Shown piece after piece: positions 43,372-54,933 of a DNA stretch of 64,000 nucleotides (positions are counted from its first letter, which is position 1; every line of letters starts with the position of its first letter). A model generated the notes under the pieces. It saw only the letters and a list, made by a program, of their open reading frames with translations, made no database searches and was not told the DNA's origin. This DNA is from Bacteroidetes bacterium MED-G20. Lineage in GTDB: Bacteria; Bacteroidota; Bacteroidia; Flavobacteriales_D; Parvicellaceae. The stretch covers positions 1 to 64,000 of the forward strand of contig CAJJCR010000009.1 of NCBI GenBank assembly GCA_905182745.1. Reading direction: 5' to 3'. Both the position numbers and the translations under genes were made by a program.

Positions 43372-44696
43372 TAATAGTAGGTGCAGGATTAGTGGGTTCC
43401 TTGTGGGCTGTTTACATGCAAAAAGCGGGGTATCAAGTAGTAATTTACGAGAGAAGATCAGATATTAGAAAAGCTGAGATTAGCGCTGGGAAATCTATAA
43501 ATCTAGCCCTTTCTGAACGCGGATGGAATTCTTTAAAAGCAGCAGGTGTAGAAAAAGAAATTGAAAAAATTGCAATTCCCATGAGCGGAAGAATAATGCA
43601 TAGTGTAGAAGGGGATTTGACTTACCAAGCATATGGGAAAAAAGACGAAGCAATATATTCAGTTTCAAGAGGACATCTTAATGCAATCATGATGGATCTT
43701 GCAGAAAGTAAAGGAAATACCAAGATTCATTACCAGCACCAATGCTTAGATGCTAATTTAGAAAAAGGCCATATCACTTTAAAAAACCTGAATACTCTAG
43801 AAGTATTTGAAGACAAAGCGGATGTTATTTTTGCTGCCGACGGTGCATTTTCTGCAGTTCGGTACAACTCTATGCAAAAGGTAGATAGATTTAATTTTAG
43901 CCAATTTTATATTGAGGATGGTTACAAAGAATTGCTTTTGCCAGCAGATAAAAACGGGAATTATCAAATCGAAAAAAATGCATTACATATCTGGCCTAGA
44001 GGACGTTTTATGCTGATTGCTTTGCCAAACGAAGACGGGTCTTTTACTTGTACTCTATTTATGCCTTTTGAAAATGACAAGTATGCATTTAAACAATTAG
44101 ATAGCGATGATAAAATTGAGGGTTTTGTCAAAGAAGTATTTCCAGATTTTTATGAAATGATTCCAAATTTAATTGAGAACTGGCATCAAAATCCACTATC
44201 TTCTATGTCTATAACAAGGTGTTTTCCTTGGACGGTTGGGAAATTTGCTCTCATGGGAGACTCTGCGCATTCTACTGTTCCTTTTTATGGACAAGGCATG
44301 AATGCTGGATTTGAAGACTGCTTTGTAATGTCGGAGCTTTTCAAGAAGCATAAAGACTGGGACAAAACATTCAAAGAATATCAAGAAATCAGAAAGCCAG
44401 ATGGGGACGCTCTCCAAGATTTGTCACTAGATAATTATTACGTAATGAGAGATCATGTTGCGGATGAAAAATTCTTACTTCAGAAAAAAATTGAAGCTAA
44501 AATTCATGAGCGCCATCCAAACAAATGGATTCCATTATATAGCCAAGTATCATTTAGCAATATAAGATATTCTGATGCTTACAAACAAGGTAAAGTCCAA
44601 GAAGAAATAATGCGAAAAGTTATGAGCTCTCCTACTATTGAAAAAACTTGGGACTCTAAAGAAGTTGAAAATCAAATATTATCTATGATTCAATAA
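43356..44696 (+). CDS. kmo: Kynurenine 3-monooxygenase (FAD-dependent)
   Basis: VIIVGAGLVGSLWAVYMQKAGYQVVIYERRSDIRKAEISAGKSINLALSERGWNSLKAAGVE, ALMGDSAHSTVPFYGQGMNAGFEDCFVM. Confidence 0.95.
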   Translation: MEKKVIIVGAGLVGSLWAVYMQKAGYQVVIYERRSDIRKAEISAGKSINLALSERGWNSLKAAGVEKEIEKIAIPMSGRIMHSVEGDLTYQAYGKKDEAIYSVSRGHLNAIMMDLAESKGNTKIHYQHQCLDANLEKGHITLKNLNTLEVFEDKADVIFAADGAFSAVRYNSMQKVDRFNFSQFYIEDGYKELLLPADKNGNYQIEKNALHIWPRGRFMLIALPNEDGSFTCTLFMPFENDKYAFKQLDSDDKIEGFVKEVFPDFYEMIPNLIENWHQNPLSSMSITRCFPWTVGKFALMGDSAHSTVPFYGQGMNAGFEDCFVMSELFKKHKDWDKTFKEYQEIRKPDGDALQDLSLDNYYVMRDHVADEKFLLQKKIEAKIHERHPNKWIPLYSQVSFSNIRYSDAYKQGKVQEEIMRKVMSSPTIEKTWDSKEVENQILSMIQ

Positions 44697-44698
44697 TT

Positions 44699-45460
44699 AT
44701 GCGGAATTCTCTATTTCTTATATTGATATTCATTTCAGTGATTGGAAACAGTCAAATGAAAATGTATCAGAGAAAGAATATTCCATTAGTAGACTTTAAC
44801 AGCACTTATCAATTACAAAATTTTTATTTAAGTCCAGGACTTACTTATATGCTACCACATGAAATACCGAATATTCTAACAAATTCTAATAGTGAAATAA
44901 ATGCCAAAGGAAGATTGGCTTATATTATTGAAGCAGGAGCTTATCGGATTTTTGAAAAAGGCGGAAATATTTTTAATTACTTGGACTATGGAATTGGTTA
45001 CAAAAAGCTTTCCGGAAGTGAGCAAATAAATGAAAATAAGTCCATCTTTAAGCAAAGGTTTTTAACAGGGAGTTTTAATTTGAATAATATTTGGCAATTA
45101 TCTGACAGAAAATTTATTCAAACAAGCATAGGATCCAATATAAATTTTAAGTTATTTGAAGAGGGTAGTCCATCACCAAATAATATAGATAAATTAACTT
45201 TGGCATTTCATTTGAAAGTTGGCTACGGATTTAAAGTAAAAAAAACTTTATTTGTAATTCCAACAATGGAGTCCCCTTTTTTAACGTTAAAGAAATGGGA
45301 AAAAGGAAAATCTACATATGGAATTTTCAACAGCAGGTATAGGCCATTAATATTTAAAGTAAGATTTATATGGCTAAAAAAACTTGGGAAAGGAAAGTGT
45401 CCTGAAGCACTTACCAGTCCTGAAGACAAATCTAGATACGAAAGAAATTATATGCAATAA
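44699..45460 (+). CDS. Hypothetical secreted/outer-membrane protein
   Basis: 253-aa intact ORF with signal peptide (MRNSLFLILIFISVIGNSQ), alternating beta-like pattern; tightly packed between kmo and the thioesterase gene. Confidence 0.6.
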   Translation: MRNSLFLILIFISVIGNSQMKMYQRKNIPLVDFNSTYQLQNFYLSPGLTYMLPHEIPNILTNSNSEINAKGRLAYIIEAGAYRIFEKGGNIFNYLDYGIGYKKLSGSEQINENKSIFKQRFLTGSFNLNNIWQLSDRKFIQTSIGSNINFKLFEEGSPSPNNIDKLTLAFHLKVGYGFKVKKTLFVIPTMESPFLTLKKWEKGKSTYGIFNSRYRPLIFKVRFIWLKKLGKGKCPEALTSPEDKSRYERNYMQ

Positions 45461-45988
45461 TGAAAAATTCTCAAAAAAAAGCAACAGAATCCTTAGCGGT
45501 TCAAACAAAAATGGTTTTACCCAATGATACCAATCCATTAAATACACTTTTTGGAGGAAGACTGTTGGAGTGGATGGATGAAATAGCAAGTATATCAGCT
45601 CACAAACACTGTGGTCGAGTAGTTGTAACTGCATCCATCAATAATGTTTCTTTTGACCAACCGATATTCGCTGGAGAAATTGTGTCGTATTCACGCCAAG
45701 GTGAGTAGGGCATTTAACTCTTCCATGGAAGTCTTTCATAGACGTCTTTGTTGAAAATTCACGGATGGTAGCCGAAGAAAATGTAATGAGGCAATTTATA
45801 ACTTTGTAGCAATTGACCAGAACAGAAACCCAATAAGTGTTCCAACTTTAATTCCCGAAACTCTAATTGACAAACAAAGATTTGATTCTGCATTAAGAAG
45901 AAAACAACTTAGTTTAGTTCTAGCAGGAAAGCTAAAACCTGAAGATGCAACAGAACTTAAAAATGCTTTATTCCCTAAATTAAAATGA
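45460..45988 (+). CDS. Acyl-CoA thioesterase (hotdog fold), frameshifts near 45700..45810
   Basis: QTKMVLPNDTNPLNTLFGGRLLEWMDEIASISAHKHCGRVVVTASINNVSFDQPIFAGEIVS; downstream frame ends ...GKLKPEDATELKNALFPKLK*. Confidence 0.88.
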
Positions 45989-46591
45989 AAGCAAAAACTT
46001 GTAACGATATTTTTGTAAAAGCAATTGACTATTACCATATCCATAATAAAGTTGATTCATCTTATCCCAACCCTTTTGAAAAAGAAACATTGGAATTTTT
46101 ACTTTTTGAAAAATGCTGGATAGATACTGTTCAATGGCATTTGGAGGATATAATTAGAAATCCTAATTTAGATCCAAAAAATGGATTAGCTATAAAACAC
46201 AGAATCGATTCTTCAAACCAAAAAAGAACAGATATTGTAGAAGAAATCGACGATTATTATTTCCGCTTTTTTAAAGAAAACTCAAATTCCGAGAGTAAAA
46301 TCAATACTGAAAGCCCTGGGTGGGTAGTGGATAGACTTTCTATTTTAAGTCTGAAAATATTCCACATGAATGAGCAAACAGAAAGGAAAGATGTTTCTGA
46401 AAAACACATTTTAAATTGCAGGGAAAAATTAAGTATTCTAAAAAATCAAAAAATTGATTTAAGCTCTATCTTTTGACCAACTTTTACTTGATTACAATAG
46501 TGGAGTCAAAAAAATGAAAGTCTACAGACAAATGAAAATGTATAATGACTCAACTTTAAATCCTGAGCTCTATCGAAAAAACAATTCCTAA
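45985..46591 (+). CDS. DUF4254 family protein, frameshift near 46470
   Basis: SYPNPFEKETLEFLLFEKCWIDTVQWHLEDIIRNPNLDPKNGLAIKHRIDSSNQKRTDIVEEIDDYYF; shifted C-terminus SSIFDQLLLDYNSGVKKMKVYRQMKMYNDSTLNPELYRKNNS*. Confidence 0.8.
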
Positions 46592-47587
46592 AAATATATT
46601 AATTGTACGATTATCGGCACTTGGGGATGTAATACTTGTGAGACCAATAATTCAACTGTTTCTTAAAACATATCCCGATGTAAACATCTGGATGGTTTCT
46701 AACATAAATAATAAGTCAGTATTCGATTTTGACGAAAGATTAAACTTTATTGGCATAGATTTTAATTCAAAAGAAAAAAATATATTTCAGATAGCTAAAA
46801 AAGTAAAAGAAGTTTCAGGAAATATAAATTTTAATGGAATTTATGATCTTCACGATGTAATACGTTCAAAAATAGTTTGCTTTTTGCTTTCTTCCAAATC
46901 AGATGTTACTAGAACTTTTGAAAAGCAAAGGAGTTTAAAAAACAAAATTATAACTAAGAAAATAAGTTTGCAGAAACTTAAAACATCAAGTGAGCGCTAT
47001 TTAGATTGCCTGAAAAAAGATTTTTACAAACTTGATTTTTCTAAAATAAGCAAGTCTTTAGAAGCTGGTGCTACTAAAAAAAACATCATTGGAATTGCTC
47101 CTTTTTCTGCACATCAAAGTAAAATATGGCCTTTATCAAACTATCAAAAAATAATTAATCATTTTAACGACTTTCACTATGTGATTTTTGCTTTTGGAAG
47201 TCAAGAGCTAGAATATTCAAAAACTTATTTTTTAAAAAACTCAAACTGTAGTATCATAGATAGAAATCTAAATCTTAATCAACAAATGGAATTAATTAAT
47301 GATTTCAAAGTATTTATCTCTATGGATAGTGCCAATATGCATTTGGCTAGTCTAACAAGCACTAAAGTTGTGTCTATATGGGGACCAACACATCCATTTT
47401 TAGGATTTAGCCCCTTATTTAATGAGGATTTTATTGTTCAATTAAGTAATGAAGAATATACTGAAAGACCAATTAGTGTCTATGGTAAAACAAAAAAAAG
47501 TGATGAAAGTCAAAGCTGAACAATCCATGTCTAGGAATCGATGCAGAAAGGGTAATTGAAAAAATTAATTTAGCTATTAACCAATAA
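46563..47587 (+). CDS. Glycosyltransferase family 9 (heptosyltransferase-like), frameshift near 47500; start uncertain
   Basis: IPKNILIVRLSALGDVILVRPIIQLFLKTYPDVNIWMVSN, NIIGIAPFSAHQSKIWPLSNYQKII, VFISMDSANMHLASLTSTKVVSIWGPTHP; shifted tail LNNPCLGIDAERVIEKINLAINQ*. Confidence 0.88.
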
Positions 47588-47839
47588 TTAAGATGGACTC
47601 AAAGTGAAGGTGTAGCTTTCCATTATTTGGTTACATAAAAGCTTTTTACAAGCATCCTCAACAATTTTTTTTGCAGAACTCTCATCGTTGGTTTCCACGT
47701 AAAGTGTGATATGTTTTCCAATTCTAACATTACTGATTTGAGTAAGGCTTAGATTGTCCATACTTTGGCTTACTGCCTTGCCTTGCGGGTCTAATAACGC
47801 TTCAAGTGGCATAATATCAATACTTGCTTTAAATCTCAT
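47588..47839 (-). CDS. purS: Phosphoribosylformylglycinamidine synthase subunit PurS
   Basis: MRFKASIDIMPLEALLDPQGKAVSQSMDNLSLTQISNVRIGKHITLYVETNDESSAKKIVEDACKKLLCNQIMESYTFTL. Confidence 0.88.
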   Translation of the reverse strand: MRFKASIDIMPLEALLDPQGKAVSQSMDNLSLTQISNVRIGKHITLYVETNDESSAKKIVEDACKKLLCNQIMESYTFTLSPS

Positions 47840-48555
47840 TATATAAAATTATTAATTAAAGAAAACAATAAATACAAAAATAGAACAATAGGGAGAATAA
47901 GAAAGATATTTCCAAATATTATTAATAGCAATAGAACAATTAAGGATGAAATTACCAATATGTACACAAGCTTGTTTTGGTCAAAATTTAGATTCTTTAT
48001 TTTTAAGGACAAAAACTTCCATTTACTTACCATTAGAAAGCTAATTGAAAGAATAATGTAAGGGGAAAATAATTTCGTAATTAGCAATATTTACAATTAA
48101 GCTATTGAGCTCAATATAAGTCCAAGTCAAACAAACAGTAATTAATGCAAAAGCAGGGATTGGGAGGCCAACGAAAAAAGAACTTTCATCTTTCATAGTA
48201 TTAAATCTTAGCCAGTCGAATTGCTCCAATTAATGGAATAAGACCAAGAACTAAAAAGAGACAAAATCCTACACCTTTTTCAGCAAATAATAAAGACAAA
48301 GAACTCACGGAATAAACAACTACTGCAGGTGCAATTCCAAAGGTTATTAAATCTGCAAAAGAATCTAATTGAGCACCTAAAGCAGATTGGGCATTTAATT
48401 TTCTTGCTGACAAATCCATCTAAATAATCAAAGACTGAAGCCAATAATATTGCAGCTATAGCCCAATCAATTTCACCTAAATATGCAAAATAAACTGAAG
48501 TCCATCCCAATAGCAGGTTCAATGACGTAATTATGTTAGGGATATTTTTCTTCAT
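47839..48555 (-). CDS. pssA: CDP-diacylglycerol--serine O-phosphatidyltransferase, several frameshifts
   Basis: MKKNIPNIITSLNLLLGWTSVYFAYLGEIDWAIAAILLASVFDYLDG / LSARKLNAQSALGAQLDSFADLITFGIAPAVVVYS / RFNTMKDESSFFVGLPIPAFAL, collinear in different frames. Confidence 0.92.
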
Positions 48556-48647
48556 ATATATGAACTAAATTAGTGTAAACTTCGTTTCTACATAAACAAA
48601 AAACTAATATTTAGTTTTTACTTAGCTAATTATATTTAAATTCAACT

Positions 48648-49722
48648 GTGAAAAACTACTATCTAGTTCTATTATTGTTTGTTAATTATTCGATTTTTGG
48701 ACAAATAAATTCTCCTAAATATAGTAATGAATTTCTTAACATTGGAGTTGGCGCAAGATCATTGGCAATGTCTAACTCAGTGGTTACCAGCACCAATAGC
48801 GCTATGTCAGGTTTCTGGAATCCAGCTAATCTATCTAGAATTAATAACGACATCCAAGTAGGTTTAATGCATGCAGAATATTTTGCTGGTATTGCAAAGT
48901 ATGATTTTGGAAGCATTGCAAAAAAACTTGATGAAAAAAGTGGTTTTGGATTTTCTTTTTTAAGATTTGGAGTAGACAATATCCCAAATACGTCCGAACT
49001 TATCGATGCACAAGGAAATGTAAACTACGACAGGATATCCTATTTTAGCGCTGCAGATATGGCATTTATTGGTAGTTATGGAAGAAAAGTAAACGAATAT
49101 CTTTCTGTAGGTGGTTCTGCTAAAATAATTAATAGAACTGCTGGAGATTTTGCATCAGCTTGGGGTTTTGGAATTGACATCTCTTCCACATATATTAAAA
49201 ATGACTGGGCAGTTGCTGTAGTAGCTAAAGATGTTACATCCACCTTCAATGTCTGGAGATATCAGTTGTCCAATGAAATGATTAAGCACTTTAATTCAAC
49301 TGGTAATGAACTTCCAGAAAATGGTTTGGAGCTAACTTTACCAAGATTAATTCTTGGGTTAAGTAAAAATTATGAATTTGAAAAAAATGTTCATTTATTA
49401 ATAGAATTTAATGCAGATATAACAACTGATGGAAAGAGAAATGTATTAATATCTGGAAATCCTTTTTCTATCGATCCCCATATAGGTGGAGAGTTTAATA
49501 TAAAAGATATCGTTTTCATAAGAGGGGGCATTGGTAATATTCAAAAAACACCGGATTTAACAGGGAAAATGATTTACACCATTCAGCTCAAATTTAGGGA
49601 TTGGAATTAATATTAAAGGGGTTGAAATTGAATATGCTTTAACAGATATTGGAGATGTTTCAATTGCTGAATACAGCAATATTTTCTCACTGAAATTCAA
49701 CTTAAATCCAAAAACAAATTGA
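48648..49722 (+). CDS. PorV/PorQ-family outer membrane protein (PorV2-like), frameshift near 49590
   Basis: NEFLNIGVGARSLAMSNSVVTSTNSAMSGFWNPANLSRINNDIQVGLMHAEYFAGIAKYDFGSIAKKL; shifted C-terminus LGIGINIKGVEIEYALTDIGDVSIAEYSNIFSLKFNLNPKTN*. Confidence 0.82.
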
Positions 49723-52700
49723 AAAAAATAAAGAAAAAAATCGTTTTTTTATTATTTTTCTTATTGTTTCATTTAAGTAGTTTTTCCCAGACCGCAGGAA
49801 ACGAGTGGATAAATTATAACCAGCAATACTTCCATTTTCCAATTGCTGAAACAGGTATATACAGGATAGATTTCGAAACCATTAACAATCATTTAATTAA
49901 TTTAGGAGTTAGTATTAATAATATTCCGCATGATAACTTTCAAGTTTTTGGAAAAGAAAAAGAGGTTTCTCTACTTGTAAAAGACAATAATAATAATGGA
50001 TTTTTAGACTCTTTAGAATATATTGAATTCTATGCTGAAAAAAATGACGGATGGCTGGATTCTTTAGTCTATGATTCTGCCCATTTTATGCCTGATCATT
50101 ATTACAGTCTATTTAATGATACCATTAGATATTATTTTTCATGGAATAATAGTTCCAATAATAAGAGAACTATTATAGAAATCGATACAAATTACAACTT
50201 CTATAGCCTTATAAATTATTGTTGGAAAACACAAGTTTTAAAATTTAATTCAAATTATCTAGTAGGTTATCAAATTGAAGGTATTTCAAGTCCAAAGTAT
50301 GAAATAGCGGAAGGATGGGCTGGAGCTACTTTACAAAAAAATAGTTCAAATATTGAACAAATAAGTTCATTAAATAGTGTTGGAAGTGGCCCAAATGCAT
50401 TTGGGCAAATAAATCTTTTTTCTGCAAATTCATCGACTACTAACTCTAATGGAGACAACCATAATACCAAACTATTTATCAATAATAATCTAGTTTTTGA
50501 TTCGTCTTATTTTAATTATCAAACCCTTCATGTGAAATATAGTTTTAGTAGCAATACCATCTCCAATTCAACTGATTTCAAACATGAGATTTCTGATATT
50601 GGACAAGGAACAGATTATCAAAATATAGCTTCAATTAGTTTATCCTATCCGCACACTACAGATTTTTCTTCCTTACGAAAAATTACATTTTGGAGTACCA
50701 TTTTCATTAATCAAAAACAAAGACTTAGTATTTCCAATACTCTAAATGCATTAGGATCTCCAATACTTTACATTTTAGATGATGTACATAAAATTATTCC
50801 TTTAGTTTCTAATAATTCTATTTTGGAAGGAGTTATTCCAATTGCTCAAACTGATTCTATAATATGCTATTTATTAACTGATTCTAATGTTAATTATATT
50901 GATAAAATTCAAGCTGTAAATAATCAAGGGTATTTTAATGACTTTAATTCTTTACAAATTGACAGTGCATTTGTTGTAATTACTAATAAAAATCTACTTT
51001 CTTCTTCAAGAGTCTATGCAGCATATAGAGCAACCAATGTAGATACATTAGTTGTGGATATCGAAGAGCTTTACCACCAATTTTCAGCAGGAATATTTAA
51101 AAATCCTTTAGCAATAAAAAGATTTTTAAAATTTAGTATGGCTAATTGGCCAAGTTGGCCTTCGCATATTTTTTTAATAGGAAAATCTGTAAGATTCAAT
51201 AATGAGACAACTCCAGGGTCAAGAAATGACACTATTTCTTATAAATTAAACTTAGTTCCTTCTTGGGGGTATCCTAGTTCGGACAATCATTTTGCTGTTG
51301 GCTTAGAGAGTAATAAAAGAGGTTACTCCCTTCCAATAGGGAGATTGAGTGTAAATAACAACACTTCGGTACTAAACTATTTAAATAAAGTAATAGAGTT
51401 AGAATCTCAACAAGGTAATAACAGTAATTACACAATAGAAAATAAGGCATGGCAAAAAAATATCGCTCATTTTTCAGGTGGAAGCGATAGCTCAGAACAA
51501 GCTTATATGAACAATTATTTGGAGCAATTTCAAAACATAATTGAAGACACCTGTTCGGCGGCAGAGTTAAAAAGTTTGGGAAAGATCCTTTTAGCTCAAT
51601 TATAAATCCATTAGAATTTCAAATCGTTCAAAATTATTTAGAGGAAGGTATTTCACTTGATGACTTTTTTTGGTCATTCTAGCTCAGGATATGGATTTAG
51701 TCAAAATATTGATCAGCCAGAGAACTGGAATAATCAAGGAAAATATCCAATTGTAATTGGGTTAGGTTGCTATTCTGGTGATGTGCATAATCCAGATACC
51801 AATAGCTTTTCAGAACAGATTATTCGACCAATAAATAGTGGTGCAATTGGATTTATTTCTACAGTAAAGCAAGGATTCACTCCATATATTAATTTTTACA
51901 CCAAAAAATTATATAAGATGATTGGGAAATATGGCTACAATAAATCCATAGGCCAACAAATGGTTATGACTATAGATTCTCTAGACCAAAGCACTTCTTT
52001 AATAACTTGGGAACCAAAATTTGAAAGTAATTACAATGGAATGTCTCTTCAAGGGGACCCAGCTTTGAAAATTAATTGCCACCAGTTACCCGAATTAGTG
52101 CTTTCAGAACAAGATGTATGGACGGAGCCAAGTATAGTAGATCTTTCAAAATCAAGTTTTGATTTAAAATTCAAAGCATACAATTTGGGTAGAGCTTTTA
52201 GAGATTCTATTTTTGTAGAATTAAAACAAGAATTTCCTGACGGATCAGATACTATTTACTCCAAATTTATAGCTGGAATATTAAATGAGGACACAATAAC
52301 TTTTAGTGTAATTAACCAACCTGAAACTAGTATTGGACAGAATATTTTTACAATTTCAATTGATTTACCAATTTCCACAGTTCATGAGGCTTATGACGAA
52401 AACGGTAACAATAGAATTCAATATTTAATGAATATTTCTTCAAATTCAATAATTCCAGTTTGGCCATATGATTTAAGTATTGTCGGAAATCCTAGTGACA
52501 CTCTAAGAGTTTCTACTATTAATCCTTTGGAATCTACCAACACCTATTATTTTGAGATAGATACCAATATTCAATTTAGTTCTCCATTTTTAAAAAATCA
52601 GTCTGTAGTATCTATCGGTGGAGTATTGAAGCAATTCCAGGAAATTGGTCTAATAGCATAACAACCTTAAATGATTCATTATTTTTTGAAGACAGTATCG

Positions 52701-54933
52701 TATATTACTGGCGTTCCAGACCTGATAGTTCGATTGTTGATTGGAAAGTAAGATCATTTCAATACATTCCAAAAAAATGGGGCTGGAGCCAATCCCATAT
52801 TAACCAATTTAAAGAAAATGAATATTTAAATATTGAACTTGACACTTTAAATAATATTTACAATTTCTCACCGACACTTAAAAGTATAACTTGTAAAAAT
52901 TACATTCAACATGTTGCCCTTGGGTCAGAATGGTCTGGAACTTACTGGGAAGTAAGTGGTGAGATTGCAGATTACGGAGGGCATACAAATCCTGCGGTTA
53001 TGGTTGGAGTGGTAAACCCTAACTCTTTAAATTATTGGAAAACTCCTTTTATTGATAATTCTACTACACCTCCCAGTGTTCTTAATCCCAATAATTGTTT
53101 TGGTCAATATAATGGAGATCCCTGCTGTCTTGCGGCAATACATCATTAATTGGCAGACCAAGGGAGCATGGTTATTTTATGTTTAAGAACAGTAGTCCTT
53201 CACAGTTAGATTCATTGGCAAGTATGTTAAGCACTAAAATTCCAGACGGTTATTATATTATAGTGTATAGTTACATCCCGAATAATTACGGAGGAACACT
53301 GCTTTACAATAGCCCATTGTATGCGAACTGGCCAACCAATTTATTTTCTGCTTTTCAAAATCTAGGAGCAACTGGATTTACCAATTTTAACCAACCAGAC
53401 GATGGTTTTATATTCTTTTGTAAAAAAGGCGATCCTAGTACAGCTATTGAAATAAGATCAGACACAATTGCCCCAGGATTTGTTCCATCTCAACTACTAG
53501 AGTTTAGCACAACCGTGACTAGTTCGCTAGAAAATGGGAAAATGTTATCAGGAATTGTTGGCCCATCCAATAATTGGAAAAATATTTATTGGGAACAAAA
53601 AGCACTGGAGAATCCATCTGCTGATTCTGCAAGATTAAAAGTTTACGGTTTAAACTCTTTATCTTCTGGCCTTAAAACTCTAATTATTGATACAAGTTTT
53701 ACAAATAAAGATTCTATTACCAACTTACAATCAATTGACAGTTCCTTTCATTATCTACAATTAGAAATGGAAACTTCAGATGATTCTTCATTAACTCCAT
53801 CTCAAATAATAAACTGGGTGGTCACCTACGACCCATTACCTGACTTGGCAATTAATCCTAAAAAAAGTTGGTTTTTAGACTCTAATACTGTTCAACAAGG
53901 GGACTCTATTTATTTTAGTGTTGCAATAGAAAATATTTCTCCATTTGATATGGATAGCTTGAAAATAAAATACTATTTAGAGAACCAGAACGGACAAGTA
54001 GATATACCTTATAAAAGACAAGATTCTCTTAGAGCAAGAGAAATAATTATAGACACTCTTGCAATTTCTAGCAGATATTTAAACGATGAATATTTGATGT
54101 GGGTAATAGCAAATCCAAAAATAAATAATCTTGAAAAAGATCAAGATGAACAATTTTATTTCAACAATTTAGCACAAACAAGCGTTACTGTTTTAAAAGA
54201 TAATACTAATCCTCTTTTGGATGTTACTTTTGATGGAATTCATATTTTAAATAACGATATAGTAAGTCCAAACCCGCATATTGTAATTGAATTAAATGAT
54301 GAAAATCCTTTTTTAATTTTAAATGAAGATATGGATACAGCCAATTTTCAAATTGAAGTTATGAAGCCTAACACTTCAAACTGGGAAAGAATTAACTTCT
54401 TCAATGGTGCATTAACTAATTTAGAATGGCATATTAACGAAGATGAAAATAAATTTATTATTGAATTTTACCCTGTTTTTAATCAAGATGGAATCTACAA
54501 ATTAAGAGTTCAAGGGCAAGACAAAACTGGGAATTCAAGCGGCGATGAACCATACCAAATAAACTTTGAAGTAATTCTGAAGTCTTCCATTACAAATATC
54601 TATAATTACCCTAACCCTTTTTCTACAAAAACTCATTTTGTTTTTACTTTAACTGGATCTGAAATACCTAATAAATTAGACATCCAAATAATAAATATTA
54701 ATGGAAGACTTATTAAGCAAATCCATCTCAACGATATAGAAAATATAAAAATCGGTAATAATATGACCAAATATTTCTGGGATGGAAGAGATGAATATGG
54801 TGATCCAGTAGCAAATGGAGTTTATATATATAGAGTGATTTCAGAAATAAATAATTTGGAGATTGATCATAGAGATTCACAAGGAGACAAAGCTTTCACC
54901 AATGGCCTTGGTAAAATGTATTTAATTAGATGA
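49719..54933 (+). CDS. C25 (gingipain-like) peptidase / PorU2-like T9SS protein, frameshifts near 51600, 52640 and 53150
   Basis: Four collinear open frames: signal peptide KKIKKKIVFLLFFLLFHLSSFSQTAGNEWINYNQQYFHFPIAETGIYRID; MTFFGHSSSGYGFSQNIDQPENWNNQGKYPIVIGLGCYSGDVH; GSIEAIPGNWSNSITTLNDSLFFEDSIVYYWRSRPD; FlgD-like C-terminus YNYPNPFSTKTHFVFTLTG...YFWDGRDEYGDPVANGVYIYRV. Confidence 0.82.

Noticed and set aside
43262-43468. ORF MDWWFGEFQIKFF... (68 aa)
   Set aside because: Runs out of frame through the kmo start; the ORF at 43213 fits the gap better.
45374-45634. Minus-strand ORF of 86 aa
   Set aside because: Antisense to the hypothetical/thioesterase genes.
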